From contig OY979719.1 in the NCBI GenBank assembly GCA_963855995.1, forward strand, positions 3,844,001 to 3,908,000: DNA of 64,000 nucleotides, written 5' to 3'. The notes beneath the pieces are model-generated. The model worked only from the letters and a program-made list of their open reading frames with translations, had not been told where the DNA came from and did not search any database. Below are positions 34,926 to 47,600 of this stretch, one piece after another. This stretch comes from Muricea muricata (taxonomy: Eukaryota; Cnidaria; Anthozoa; Malacalcyonacea; Plexauridae). A program made the translations under genes and the position numbers. Position 1 is the first letter of the stretch; the number at the start of each line of letters is the position of its first letter.

Positions 34926-35118
34926 GTGAAAATCACTCAACTGATGAGCTTCTCAAGATGACCAGAAATTTTGTATTTAGAAAATCGTAAGCAGCGTCTG
35001 AAAGGGGTAAAATTGGAGCTGGCAGTTTAGTTATTGAGACGACAGACAGGTTTTATGCACGAGGAAACAGGATTTAAGAGAATAGGCCCTTTCCTTCATA
35101 ATTCTCCTGATGTCCTGC

Positions 35119-35202
35119 GTGGCATTTCGTTTGATGTTGTCCTCCACATGTTATGTGTGTGTGGCATTTCGTTTGATGTTGTCCTCCACATGTTATGTGT
35201 GT
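35119..35202. repeat. 42-bp tandem duplication
   Basis: Two nearly exact copies of a 42-bp unit beginning GTGGCATTTCGTTTGATGTT. Confidence 0.9.
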
Positions 35203-36168
35203 GCTTATTTTAATGTAAACTGCAATGGGTCCATAGGCCCACCCTCCCCAATCATGGAGGCTCATGTGTTAATGCCAATGAGGAACAAATTCGAATATAT
35301 GATAAGCAAATTTTACGATTGATTGTGCCAAATTCTGTCAAGTTTAATAAAATTAAAAATAATTTCTTTAAATTAAAAAATAGAATTAGTACAACAAAGT
35401 AAAATTAATAGTTTCATAAAAGCAAAAACTTAGTTCGCCTTTCGTGACATTCCTGTTCGTAAGCGGTGATTTCAAGATAAGATATCTCACAAGGTGCCCC
35501 TTTAATTAACATACATGATTTGCGATGAGTGTGCTTCCAAATTACACTACAATTAGACGCCTTTCATAAGCCGGTGCAAAACTCTGCCGGGAGAGAATCA
35601 TAAGCCCTATTTGATGAGATTGGCTTAGCAGCTAATAAACCTCACGAGTTTTTTACAATACTTTGATAACATGGAACGGCGGTGTTTTTGGTCCCCCAGA
35701 GACTTTACTTGTGAGTCAAAACCACCATCCCCTGTTCCATATCGTGCAGTATAACTTATTTTTATCGCTCGCTTATAAATTTACCGTTTTCAATTCTACG
35801 CGTGTGAACGGCGCCCTATTGTAGCTTCTAGTTATTGTTGACAAAGATTGTTACCTTTCAAAACGTTAGAAATATCACCTGACATACCGCAGAGATGCCA
35901 AATTATTGTAGAAAGCCTATTATCTGAATCGAGTAAACCATCGTTCAAACTTCAGATTATTTCTGTACGGAGTCCAGGTTATCTATGTTCAACTACAACG
36001 AATGAAACAAAATTAAAATTAACCAAATATAATGTGACGAAAATCATCACGCCAAGCTGTGAGTAGATAACCACCCCCCCCCCCCCCCCAATCTACCAGT
36101 AAAACTTATGCAATAAACAACCAATTGAAAAAAGAAATTGATAAAAGCAAATACACACCAACACATAC

Positions 36169-39100
36169 CGTGCATTCGAAATCTGCTGGTTCGTATCCAA
36201 ACACTTTGGCAAAGAAACAAAATTCACCTTCCAATGTTGCAATAATGTTTTCGCTTTTTCTGAATCCATGTTGCTCACCTTTGGTGTCGAGAATATATCA
36301 CAATAACTAACCAACAAAGTAACTCATAATACTGCGGTCTATATACACAAATAAGCTTTACCTTCAAACAGCACATAGCAACAAGGTATCCCTTTCTCTT
36401 TTATAGCATTGTACATCATTTCTGCTTGATTGGGCGGGACAATCTAAACGAGTTCATTCCTGATATAGAGCATGAAAACATTACCCGGACCACACAGGCT
36501 TTGTATTATGGTCAAGATAAACTAGTTGTGCGATAGGTAGATAGGTTTTATTAATTACTAAACATGTTTAAAAAGTTTGAGAAAAATACTATCCGATGGA
36601 TAGCGTTATTTAGATTTTTTCACCTATAGTTGATTTATAGCAAAGATTCAAATTCCGTACAACCGACTTCAGGAAGAGATTTACGGATAAGAAACATCTA
36701 TCCCAGTTACAATTAACTAAAGTGACTATGCAGTTGGCCAATGGTCTCATCTGAAGTCACAACTAAAGGTCGACGGTCGACATACTAACCTTACTACACC
36801 AAATCTATCCCTACCGACCATCTGTCTTTAAGTTCAACCCTAATTACCCATAACTATCCTTGCCAAACACGGCTTGTTACCATTACCTTGTCCTCATCTC
36901 CCTGGAAGAAGATCATTGGACAGTTGAGTTTCTCCACGTGATTCACTGGCGATCTTTCCTTGTACAAATCTTTACACTCCGGGTATGGTCCAATCATCGA
37001 ATCAATGTAGCGACTCTCAAATTTATGAGTATCCCTCACTAGAGCCTCGACATCAGACACGCCAAACATGCTTGCACCAGCTTTAAACACCTCGTTACGT
37101 TGTGTAAGACAAGCTAATGTTGTGTATCCTCCGGCTGAACCACCGTCGATACAGAGCTTGTTACGATCTGCAGCTTTCAACGAACTCGCAACATATAGAG
37201 CTCCATTACAGCTGTCTTCAACATCAACCTTACCCCAACTAAAACACGCGAATCAAAATGAGTTGATGGGATAAGTCGATTCGAACGTACTGATGGTATA
37301 ATTCCTTCCAGAGACCAAAAGCTAAACAACAATTGTGTGAACCATTTTTTTTTGTATTTTTCTGGCAGTATAATTGTCAGCATAGGGGCAGGAAAGAATT
37401 GGCCTATGCCAAGAAGATAATCATGTTACATCGTACCTATGCGCTCTTTAATCAACTCCCAGCCATTAATCATGATTGCTATGGCGTCTTAATATGCATG
37501 CAGATGAAAATACCGTGTGTGATATCTATATCAAAACTGGGCAAGCTGAAAAATAAGCCTGGCCACACCGAGAATCGAACGTAGGTTCTTTGAAATGGTA
37601 GCTCGATGATCTGCTAACTGAGTTACGCGGTCAATTCGGTTCGAGTATGTGATATTTCGTCAAACCTAAACTCTTACTCGTTTATTCTTGTTTGACAACA
37701 TATTATCGCCATTTTTCACAATGTTTCTTTTCCTACACATCACATATTATCTGTCAAAATTTAACCTCCTTACTTGCCATACAGTTCTTTTCTGTAGTGC
37801 ATTCCGTATCCAGTGCTGCCTCTGTAGTTCACGTCCAAGATGGCCACTCCACGACTCGTGAAGAACTGCTTATTCAAATCGAAATTCGGAGAGGTTGCGC
37901 CGGTGGGTCCACCATGTACTTTCACCAGAAGAGGTGGGAGAGAGTCAGGGGGTGCAGCATAATCTTTGTTCTAGCCAGGATGAAGTGAATGTCAAGGCAT
38001 TTGGTAGAAATAAATAGTACTTGTAAACTAGTAGAAATGACTAATGGAAAAACTATCATAATGATAGGCTTTGATGGTAACATCAATTTACCCTGTTGAA
38101 TGTCATGGGTTCCCTCTGGGTAGTCTGGTTTCCTCCCACAGTGAGAGTTGACAGGGTGCATAAGGTGATAGGGCCAACAGTAATTGCCATATAGTATGCT
38201 GTTCTGTTGACTCTGCGCTTGTGGGGAAGATAAATAAAGATAAAACAAATAGAAAAAGGTGCTCTGGTTCAGGTGAATCAAAAATGTCTTCAAAAGTTAT
38301 CTGAGAATTTGTGAGCAAAAATTTCAACATCAAGTCACTGACCTTTGGTAAATACAAGTACCCATGTGCAACTTTATTATCTTCAGTTGGGAATGTGATG
38401 GCTTTGGGTTCACTAATATACCCTGGGTCTATGTCATGACACTTTGTATCCCGAATTATCACCACTTGTTTGTTCTCGACATCCACTTCAATAACGCAGT
38501 AAGGGCGGGTTGGGCTGCCAGCCACACAATAGATCTTCTCTCCACTTGGAGAGAATTTCGAGTAGAAATGAGACCCAAATCCTGTGTCTATGGTTTCCAT
38601 TTTTCCAACCTCAGAATCCAAGATTCCCAGGGTCTGTGAAAAGTTACATATAGTCCTTTAATTTTCAGGAAATTTTTCAAATTATGATTTTTGTTCAAAC
38701 CAAACTCTGCATAATTATTAAACCTAACTTACTGTACTTACCCCAGCACACACAACAGCTAATCTCTGTGGGTTTTTGGGATGTGGTGCGTAACTACATC
38801 GACCAAAAATCCAATGCGGCATCCCAATTTCTTTTTCTACAGGAAACACGTCACGTTCATCCTCAGTATCAAAAATGTACTCATACAAATTCCACCAATC
38901 AGATCTGTCCGAGACAAAAAATAGCGAATTATCTGCTGTCCACCTTGGAGTCATTATACTCACGCCATCATCCAATGAAATCTGTCAGTAGAAAAAAATG
39001 TTGAAATAGATTAGAACTGACTTACACGTAATTACTAGTTCATACTTTGTTCAGTAAATTACCTGCCTGCATCATAAAAATAACTAAATAGCTAACTGCC

Positions 39101-41492
39101 ATTGATTTAGGTTAGTAATTATCATCTGGTATTAGATAAACAAAAACAATATAATGGTATGATGTGGTGCAAATTTAGAATGAAATGCAATCACATTAAT
39201 TTAAGGTCAGACCTGTTTAGCAGATTCTTCAACCAAACGTTTCCCATCTGTGCTCAGTTGACCAGTCCAGAGTGCCACAGTATCCCAAGGCTAAAACATG
39301 AAAATTGAGATGTTTGATACATACATCCATGGATGTGCAATTATCACAATGTAGAACAGATCAAAGACAGTTTCACATCATACCATGTTAGGATGGTTCC
39401 ACTCAACCCAGGACAGTATGCCGGTGCCAGAGGAAACTCTTGGAGATGCATAGAAATCAGCTCCTTCACACTAGAATCAAAATTACTCAATAGTAATTGT
39501 TTCATAAATTTGACCATTGTACATCCAAAAACCCTTGAGCACAGGCAATAAGCGATGTATGTTGATGTTCTAGGGGCATTAACCAAGTCAATTTCATTTG
39601 GATGGGGTGTTCTTCTACAAACCTGTCGATTTACTGAACAATGATATCAATTCTATTGATATACTTTCAGACAGTTTCCAATCTGCTTAATTAAAGACAA
39701 ATCTTGTTTTTAACCTGACATTCACTCCTATCAATTTACCAATAAGTTGCAAAAGCAGGAAACAGGTTCCCACACATATAGTCATATATTACCTAACCTA
39801 ACTTTGTACACTCTGTGTTTCGCAAATTAAACCAGTATAAATTACCAGTACAAACTGTTCTTGAGTTTCTGGATCGATGGACACAATGGTATTCTTTGCT
39901 TCTTTCGCCTCCCCAGACTTAACAACCCCGTGATCTTCACGAACGCAGATGATCTTCTTAACAGGTTCACACATTTCACCATCTGCATATCTGAAAATTC
40001 AACGTTGAATAACTAAAAATGATTTTGTGGCACTTCACTTACGTGGAAATCTTACACATGTTGAAATTCAAGTTGTAAACACTTAAGAACAAGGTTTTCT
40101 ATAGATTCTCCAGCAGGAAGTGAGCCTACATCATTGTGGGGAAAATTTCAACATTGAAATTTAGAAATTTGAATAATCAATCATTTTTCGCGAGCCAGTC
40201 AATCAAACATGAACAGAAGATGCAATACAATGGAATGGTAACATTCATTACAAATCTGTTTATACCTGAATCCTTTGCCATCCGGTGTGACTGGTTGTGG
40301 TGCTGACATAGGAGATTCTTGCTTATACATTCTTTGATCATCAAAGTTTGAGAAGTAGACATGTCCCTTGTGAACAAATATTGAACCACCTCCATATTCG
40401 TGAACAGTCGTCCGAGCATTGAATCCCTTGGGAGTCCAGCATATGACTTCTGATTGGTTTTTATTCCAAGAACAAACAACAATTCTGCCACCTTCGGTTG
40501 CTCTTAGGTCAGTCCAGAACACCATCTCTGCATATTTGAAAACATTAACTCATTTTAAAAATAATTTCAATCACACCCACATAAGTCGAAGGGGGTTAAG
40601 TGGGTGGGGGTAGCCAAGCCCCTAATTTTGGTAGGTCAGAAAGGGGTGGTGGGGGTGGACAACACCTAAGAAAAATTGAAAATTCTAGGGCTTCTGAAAT
40701 GTAATTTCTAGCTATCAGGAGGAATTTCTCCAAGTTTTCTTGAAGCTTCTTGTAGTGTGGCCTCCTTTTACGTCGACCTCCCCCTACAACTTTTTATCTG
40801 GACTTGAATAGTTCAAAAAGATTGTCAAACCACTGGGGAAGCAACCCCCCTCCCCCTCACATCTTGCCCCCCCCTGCTTGGATACACCTCTGTATATATG
40901 CTAGCTAACCTCAGACACTTCTTTTCTGCATGTGCCCCAGCTAGGACAATCCAGAACAAATGCACCAATCAGTGTCTCACCCCAACAAAGGACATGTGTG
41001 CATCAGTAACCAGGGGCTATTGACATTTCATCAACAAAAATATTGATTTCTTGAAATGTAAATAGCCCCTGGTTACGGCTGGTTATCTTGGGGAGAGGTA
41101 CTAGCTAGCATCCTTATGTAGCAATTACAATACCGTGTGCATTTGCAGCTAAATTTATATAAAGTTTTTCAAGTCTGTGAACTGCCCTGTTCAATAGACT
41201 TTATTGTGCATATTTATGCTAATTTTTCACAAAAACTATATTATTAAACTATACTAATATTACTATTTAATACTGTTGCTATGTATCTTTGAGAAAATTG
41301 TTTTAGTTATAAACTCGTTGCATTTGTAAAGACTACGAATTCTATACCTTCGTTACTGTCGTTTACACACGTGTGTACTTCTGCCAAGGACGGAAACGGC
41401 AAACCACCACCTTGTACTGCTATTTCCGAAGTGATAGGACTTGACCACGATCCATAAGCTGCAATCTTTATCTCGTCGCTTTTGTCAGACAT
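36169..41492 (-). CDS. S9-family (prolyl-oligopeptidase-type) serine peptidase, copy 2
   Basis: Eleven exons, read from the right: 41492-41348, 40527-40266, 39990-39846, 39470-39384, 39290-39213, 38981-38742, 38633-38343, 37970-37774, 37238-36887, 36443-36362, 36278-36169. Phases agree and give 663 residues; a short last exon with the stop is not located. The first half is a propeller with W-x-E-like repeats ([50 protein letters not shown]). The second half is an alpha/beta hydrolase: [17 protein letters not shown], nucleophile [18 protein letters not shown] (acid), EQHGFRK (histidine). This is the acylaminoacyl/dipeptidyl-peptidase-like S9C type (COG1506), found in bacteria, plants and some invertebrates. 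It is probably cytosolic, since no signal peptide is seen. It cleaves short peptides; the exact specificity is not readable. Divergent from INTS7. Confidence 0.88.
37545..37680 (-). mobile_element. tRNA-derived SINE, copy 2
   Basis: On the minus strand: GCGTAACTCAGTTAGCAG (A box), GTTCGATTC (B box), then GGCCAGGCTTATTTTTCAGC. Same order and flanking ATATCACATACTCGAA as the copy at 20700-20860. It is in an intron of S9 copy 2. Confidence 0.75.
38085..38245. repeat. Interspersed repeat sharing ACAGTAATTGCCATAT with 8.6 kb
   Basis: GGTTTCCTCCCACAGTGAGAG, then GATAGGGCCAACAGTAATTGCCATAT. The latter matches the MTA-intron repeat at 8480-8645. GAGGAAACC-type words in reverse are also seen near 18550 and 44995. 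It is intronic in S9 copy 2. Confidence 0.5.
41007..41075. repeat. 24-bp inverted repeat in S9 copy 2 intron 1
   Basis: TAACCAGGGGCTATTGACATTTCA at left and TGAAATGTAAATAGCCCCTGGTTA at right, with a 21-nt spacer. It differs at one position. Probably a small MITE hairpin. Confidence 0.8.
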
Positions 41493-41652
41493 CTTGCAAA
41501 ATATCCTTGAAGGAAAACGATTACTAAAGTGCAACTAACCAACCGGAAAATCTCGCAACAAGAATACTAAATTTATTTCTCCAAATTTTAGGAACTGCCT
41601 AATCTGCCTGATCGTAGGCTGCAACTCGCGGGTATAAAAACCCCTTTCGAAC
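41493..41652. promoter_or_regulatory. Divergent promoter region S9 copy 2 / INTS7
   Basis: Only 160 bp separate the two start codons, which face away from each other, so the genes must share a bidirectional promoter. No TATA box is evident. The equivalent upstream region of S9 copy 1 (beyond 34542) has no neighbour gene. Confidence 0.7.
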
Positions 41653-44600
41653 ATGGCCGCCGTTACAGGGAGCGGTGAAGACATGACATCGGGACAGGGC
41701 GCTCAATCCGCTCTGCTCGAATTAGACAAAGGTAAATTAACATTTTCTTCAACTGAAATGGTAGAACATTAAGTCTATGGTATTTCTTGCGTTTAATATT
41801 CGTGTATTTGAATGAAAATGTAGGTCTACGGGCGTCAAAAGTCGGCGAACAATGTGAAGCGATAGTAAAATTCCCGGCGTTGTTTGAACGATTTCCATTT
41901 CCAATTCTTATTAATTCTGCATTTCTTAAACTATGTGATGTCTTTCGAGTAGGGTGAGTGAATTACTTCAGATATATAGAAGTGTGAATTTGGCCAATTA
42001 AGGCTTAATTAATTTCGTAACCGGGGGGGGGACTGCACCAAAGTTAATGTTTTTGGTTAGATCATTGGTTAAATCATGTATTGTGTGTTGATATTTTGGG
42101 ATTTGTACCGAGATAAAAGAAAAAATATTTGTGTGTAAAGTAATAATGTATATATTATAGTCAAACAGACTTAGGGCGACTATGGTCACCCCCCCTGCTG
42201 AACCATGCTTTAGTCAGAGGCAAAACTAAAAATTGATGGTTATTATACAATGTGCTATTTCGATAACCAGAAACAACTTCCAAAGACTATGTGTCCTCAA
42301 AGTAACGCAGCAAAGTGAAAAACATCTCGACAAGATACTCAGTACAGACGAATTTCTAAGAAGAATATTTTCAGTCATACACAGCAATGACCCAGTTGCA
42401 AGAGCCATTACACTCAGGTAAATATTGTATGCAGTTTAACAGAATTTTATATTTTCTTTTTGTAATCATATTATTCCTGTCAAAATATTAAATTATTGGC
42501 TTCTAATATTTCAGGGTTCTGGGTAGTATAGCGTTGCTGATCTCTGAACGAAAGAATGTTCACCACAGGTAAAAAAAGGACTCTTGATATTTATGCGTTG
42601 GGATGCACATTTTATGTACCCTATATAAAAATATTATGTTGCTATTTCACCCCCTCCATGATAAACTGGTGTTTACATGTGATGTTGAAGGATGAAATGT
42701 GTCATGATATTCTAGCATACGGGTTAGCTTGGACTCACATGATGATGTTGAAGTAGATGCAGCTATATATGCGACAAGCCAGTTTTGTGCAAAGTCACGG
42801 TATGTACAGTTAACACAGTCATTGATCACAGAAATAAAGTTATTAATATTACTGTTGCATTGCTTAATTTCATCAAATTTGTTATAGAACTTTCTCAGTT
42901 AGTGTTTGTGACAAACTCATTGAAGTTATTGAAGGTAATTGAAGTGCTATAATTTTCCACAACTGTTTCCCATTTGTCTCTGAACTCAACAGTGTCTCAT
43001 CTTTATCTTCTAGGTTTGGAAACTCCTATGGAAATGAAACTCAAGCTTGTCCCAATATTTCAATACATGTATCATGACACAGAATCAGCCACAAAGGTTC
43101 TTAACTTCTTGCTGCTGCCACCTTGTTGGTCATCTGTCTGCAGCATTTGAAGAACAATTTGTTTTTCCAATTTCTTAATTATATATGAAATACAACCTAC
43201 CATCTTTTTTTAGGCTTGGAGACTTTGTACTTCTCTCCTCAAAACATACTCTTCAAAAACATTTGTTGTTTCCATCTTACATTCTCTGTCTTCCCTGGCT
43301 ACTGCTTCATTGTTCAATATTCCTGCACAGGTACATATATAAAATTATCATTAATGCCTAAATTTCATGGCTGTCCATTAGATACATTTTGCTATGCCTG
43401 GATAAATCGATGGTTTTGCAGTAGTGGTTGTTTTTTAGATTGGTCATAGGTATAAAACCTAAAGCCCCTCACTTCAACAACAATTACACTCTCTGGAATC
43501 TCCAGAATGCTTACTATAGCTAATATGCCCAATGATACCAACAGGCACCATAGAGACACCAGTGAATATACCCTCCATTTTTAGGGCCAAAATTTATAAA
43601 CCGATAAAGCTTAACCAGAAATGGCAGATATCACCCTGCACCATTAAGAATACAGTTCATCTTGACCAATGATCTTGACAGAAACTCCAGGTATAACTTC
43701 AATCTGCTTCGTTATATAGATTGAATTATTACTGTCATATCTGGGTGATGACCCAAGACGAAGCGTGAAAAGACAAGCTCTTCTTGATGCAAACAGCCTT
43801 GCAAGGAAATCACCACACGTCTGGGAAAGCAAACATGTCAAAGTAAAAGACACATTGTATACATTTCTGAAAACATTTGATATTGGAATTTTTTGGCAAA
43901 CTTATTTAAATTGTGTAGATTTTATGCGAGTTTCTCTCAACTACGCCCTACAACGATCTACAAGTTGGCGTTTTGTACGTCTTGGTGACCTTGTCTCATT
44001 CAGTCGCTGTTGAAATACTCGATGAAGAAAAAGGTTTGGAAAATTTCGACCACATTGACCTAAAAACACATTTGAACATGACTTAGGAGCAACATGCAGA
44101 AGGATGATAACAACTTGTTCTTGACTTTTAACATAACATAACATAAAAAACAATTTAATTCTTAGGCCACATAGCTCTTTTTTTAGTCTTGGAAGCAATT
44201 GGAAATCAAAGTTGCTCAGAGTCCATCATCGTTTGCGCTCTCAGCAACGAAGTGAGCGTCAATATCGGTCTGTCGAGAGTGAAGAAAGGTAAAGATTTTT
44301 CCTTGTATGATTGCATGGTGAATATCAAATTAAAATATAATTTTGTGGAAACACCACGTAAGTTTATTATCACCGAGCTTTCGATCCGTAAGCTCGGATC
44401 TTCATTAGTGCTAATAATAATAATTAGTGCTAATTAGTGCTAGTGCAATAATGATAATAATAATAATAATACTACTACTAATAATAATTATTATTATTAT
44501 AATAATACTAATGCTAATAATGAGAATTAGTGCTAATTATTATTAGCACTGATGAAGATCCGAGCTTACGGATCGAAAGTTCTGCGATAATAAACTTATG

Positions 44601-47600
44601 TGGCGTTTCCACAAAATTATATTTTAAAGATTTTTTGTTTCCTGGATTTCTGGTTGTGTCTCCGCCAAAGAACGATCAATAACAATTTCGAGTCTGTGTA
44701 CCTTCGGTTTGTTTTAACCGGAGTACTTTTCTTTGCTTTAACATTTCAGACGCGCTGAGGAAAGAGTTATGTGAACAAGTTATGATTAATTTGGAAACGA
44801 TAATCATCGAATGTTGTTTGAATGAAGAAAGCAAAGCTCTCGAGGTTGAACTGTTAATAATAAATACTTTATTCCGATTAGCAGTACAAATTGCTTTTAA
44901 AATAGGTAGACTTTGGGCCTAACCCTTTTCTCGGATCACGATTAGTGACTAGTCAGTTTAAAAACTCTTGTTACCCAAGTGATTTTTTGAGAGGAGGAAA
45001 ACCGGAGTGCCCGGAGTAAACCCTGTAAGCACAGGAGAGATCGACTACCAGAACTTCCTCACATGTTTCGCACATACCAAACTTGGTTTAGCTTGTTTAA
45101 AACCTTGCTTCCCACCCGTTCCACCCAAAGCTTAATGTATGGAAAGCCATAGCTGTCTTAAGTGATAAAACGTCATTTCATTAGGTGCTTTATACATTAT
45201 ATACGGTGCTTTAAACATGACATGCGGTGCTTTGAGTATTATATGCGGTGCTTTGAGCATTATATGCGGTGCTTTGAGCATTATATGCGGTGCTTTAAGC
45301 ATTTTGAAAAAAATTTGGGAAATTCATGAATATTTCATGAATAATTCATGATAATTCATGAAAAATATTGGGGAAAATTTTGAATAAAAAATTTGGGAAA
45401 AAATTTTGAAAAAAGTTTGGGAAAAAAATTCGGGAAAAAATTTTGACAAAAAACTTTGACAAAAAATTCTGAAAAAAATTTGGGAAAAAATCTTGAAAAA
45501 AAATTCTGGAAAGAATTTTGAAAAAAATTTTGGGAAATTCATGAATAATCATGAATATTCATGAATAATTCATGATAATTCATGAAAAATATTGGGGAAA
45601 ATTTTGAACAAAAAAACTTGGGAAAAAATTTTGAAAAAAAATGTGGGAAAAAATTCTAAAAAAACAATTTGGGAAAAAATTCTGAAAAAAAAATTGACAA
45701 AAATATTGGGGAAAATTTTAAACAAAAAATTTGGGAAAAAATTTTGAAAAAAGTTTGGGAAAAAAATTTGAAAAAAAATTCGGGAAAAAATTTTGACAAA
45801 AAATTCTGAAAAAAATTTAGGAAAAAATCTTGAAAAAAAATTCTGGAAAAAATTTTGAAAAAAAATTTGGGAAATTCATGAATAATTCATGAATATTTCA
45901 TGAATAATTCATGATAATTCATGAAAAATATTGGGGAAAATTTTGAATAAAAAATTTGGGAAAAAATTTTGACAAAAAACTTTGACAAAAAATTCTGAAA
46001 AAAATTTGGGAAAAAATCTTGAAAAAAAATTCTGGAAAGAATTTTGAAAAAAATTTTGGGAAATTCATGAATAATTCATGAATATTTCATGAATAATCAT
46101 GAATAATTCATGAAAATCATGAATAATTCATGATCATGAATAATTCATGAATTTTTCAGGAAAAAATCTTGAAAAAAATTAGGAAAAAGTTTTGACAAAA
46201 TTTTTTTTCCCAATTTCTTTTTGAAAATTTTTTCCAGAATTTTTTTTCAAGATTTTTTCCTGGAAAATTCATGAATTATTCATGAATCATTCATGAATTA
46301 TTCATGAATTATTCATGATATTCATGAATTATTCATGATTTCCCAAATTTTTTTCAGAATTTTTTCCCAAATTTTTTTTTCAAAATTTTTTCCCCAAATT
46401 TTTTTTAAAATTTCCCAAAAAAATTTGGGAAAAAATTTTGGGAAAAAATTTCGAAAAAAAATTTGGAAAAAAATTCTGAAAAAAAAATTTGGAAAAAGAA
46501 TTCTAAAAAAATTTGGGAAAAAATTTTGAAAAAAAGTTTGGGAAAAAAAATTTGAAAAAAAAATTTGGGAAAAAATTCTGAAAAAAAATTTGGGAAAAAA
46601 ATTAGGAAAAAGTTTTGACAAAAAAATTTTTTCCCAATTTCTTTTTCAAAATTTTTTCCGGAATTTTTTTCAAGATTTTTTCCTGAAAAATTCATGAATT
46701 ATTCATGAATTATTCATGATTTCCCAAATTTTTTTTTCAAAATTTTTTCCCGAATTTTTTTCAAATTTTTTTTCCCAAATTTTTTTTCAATTTTTTTCCC
46801 ATTAAATTTAAAACTGCCTGCGGTTCTATTCGCTGTGCTTCAAATCGGCCACGCAAAGTCCCCAAATTTAAAGATTGCAGTATTTGTTCCATATTTCAAA
46901 CCCCCTGGGTTTACTTTCGATTTAAAACGCCAGAAAAGTCTTATATATTTTACCGTTTTATAACTGCGCTCAACTTGTAAATTTCCAAGCAGGAAATGAC
47001 ACGTGATCGCCCTATGAATATTCGATGAGTGTTTAGATATTCTTGATGACATGACGTATAGCAGAATCGTGTAAGATTCCACAACGCTGACCAAAGGTAC
47101 TGGCTCACTGAGTATAATGACGCTGGAACCACCGCGTATAATGTTCAAAGCACTGCGTATAAAGGTGAAAGCACCGCATATAATGATGAAAGCACCGCGT
47201 ACAAAGGTGAAATCACCGCGTATAATGATGAAAGCACCGCAAATAATGATGAAAGCACCGCGTATAATGATGAAATACCTGCGTATAATGATGAAAGCAC
47301 TGCGCATAATGCTCAAAGCACAGCATATAATGTTCAAAGCACCGCATATAATGTTTAAAGCACCGCATATAATGATTAAAGCACCGCATATAATGCTTAA
47401 AGCACCGCATATAATGCTCAAAGCACCGCATATAATGTTTAAAGCACCGCATATAATACTCAAAGCACCGCATGTCATGTTTAAAGCACCGTATATAATG
47501 TATAAAGCACCTAATGAAATGACGTTTTATCACTTAAGACAGCTATGGCTTTCCATATTAATGGGAGATACCCCGTTCTTTCCCACACGTACCAAACTTT

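Larger units (their letters stand above)
34543..36168. other. Spacer between the two S9 peptidase copies
   Basis: This holds the S9 copy 1 upstream region, a second copy of the ATATTTCC element (34805-34925), a 42-bp tandem duplication (35119-35202) and, presumably, the unidentified last exon of S9 copy 2. A run of C lies at about 36071-36090. Open frames here (for example 35848-36066) have no recognisable domain. Confidence 0.5.

Noticed and set aside
35119..35202. CRISPR-like direct repeats
   Set aside because: Only two adjacent 42-bp copies without spacers; eukaryotic tandem duplication. No CRISPR array exists in this window.
45324..46695. Phe/Lys/Ile-only frames on both strands
   Set aside because: They arise from the TTGGGAAAAAATTTTGAAAA mosaic; no protein-like composition.
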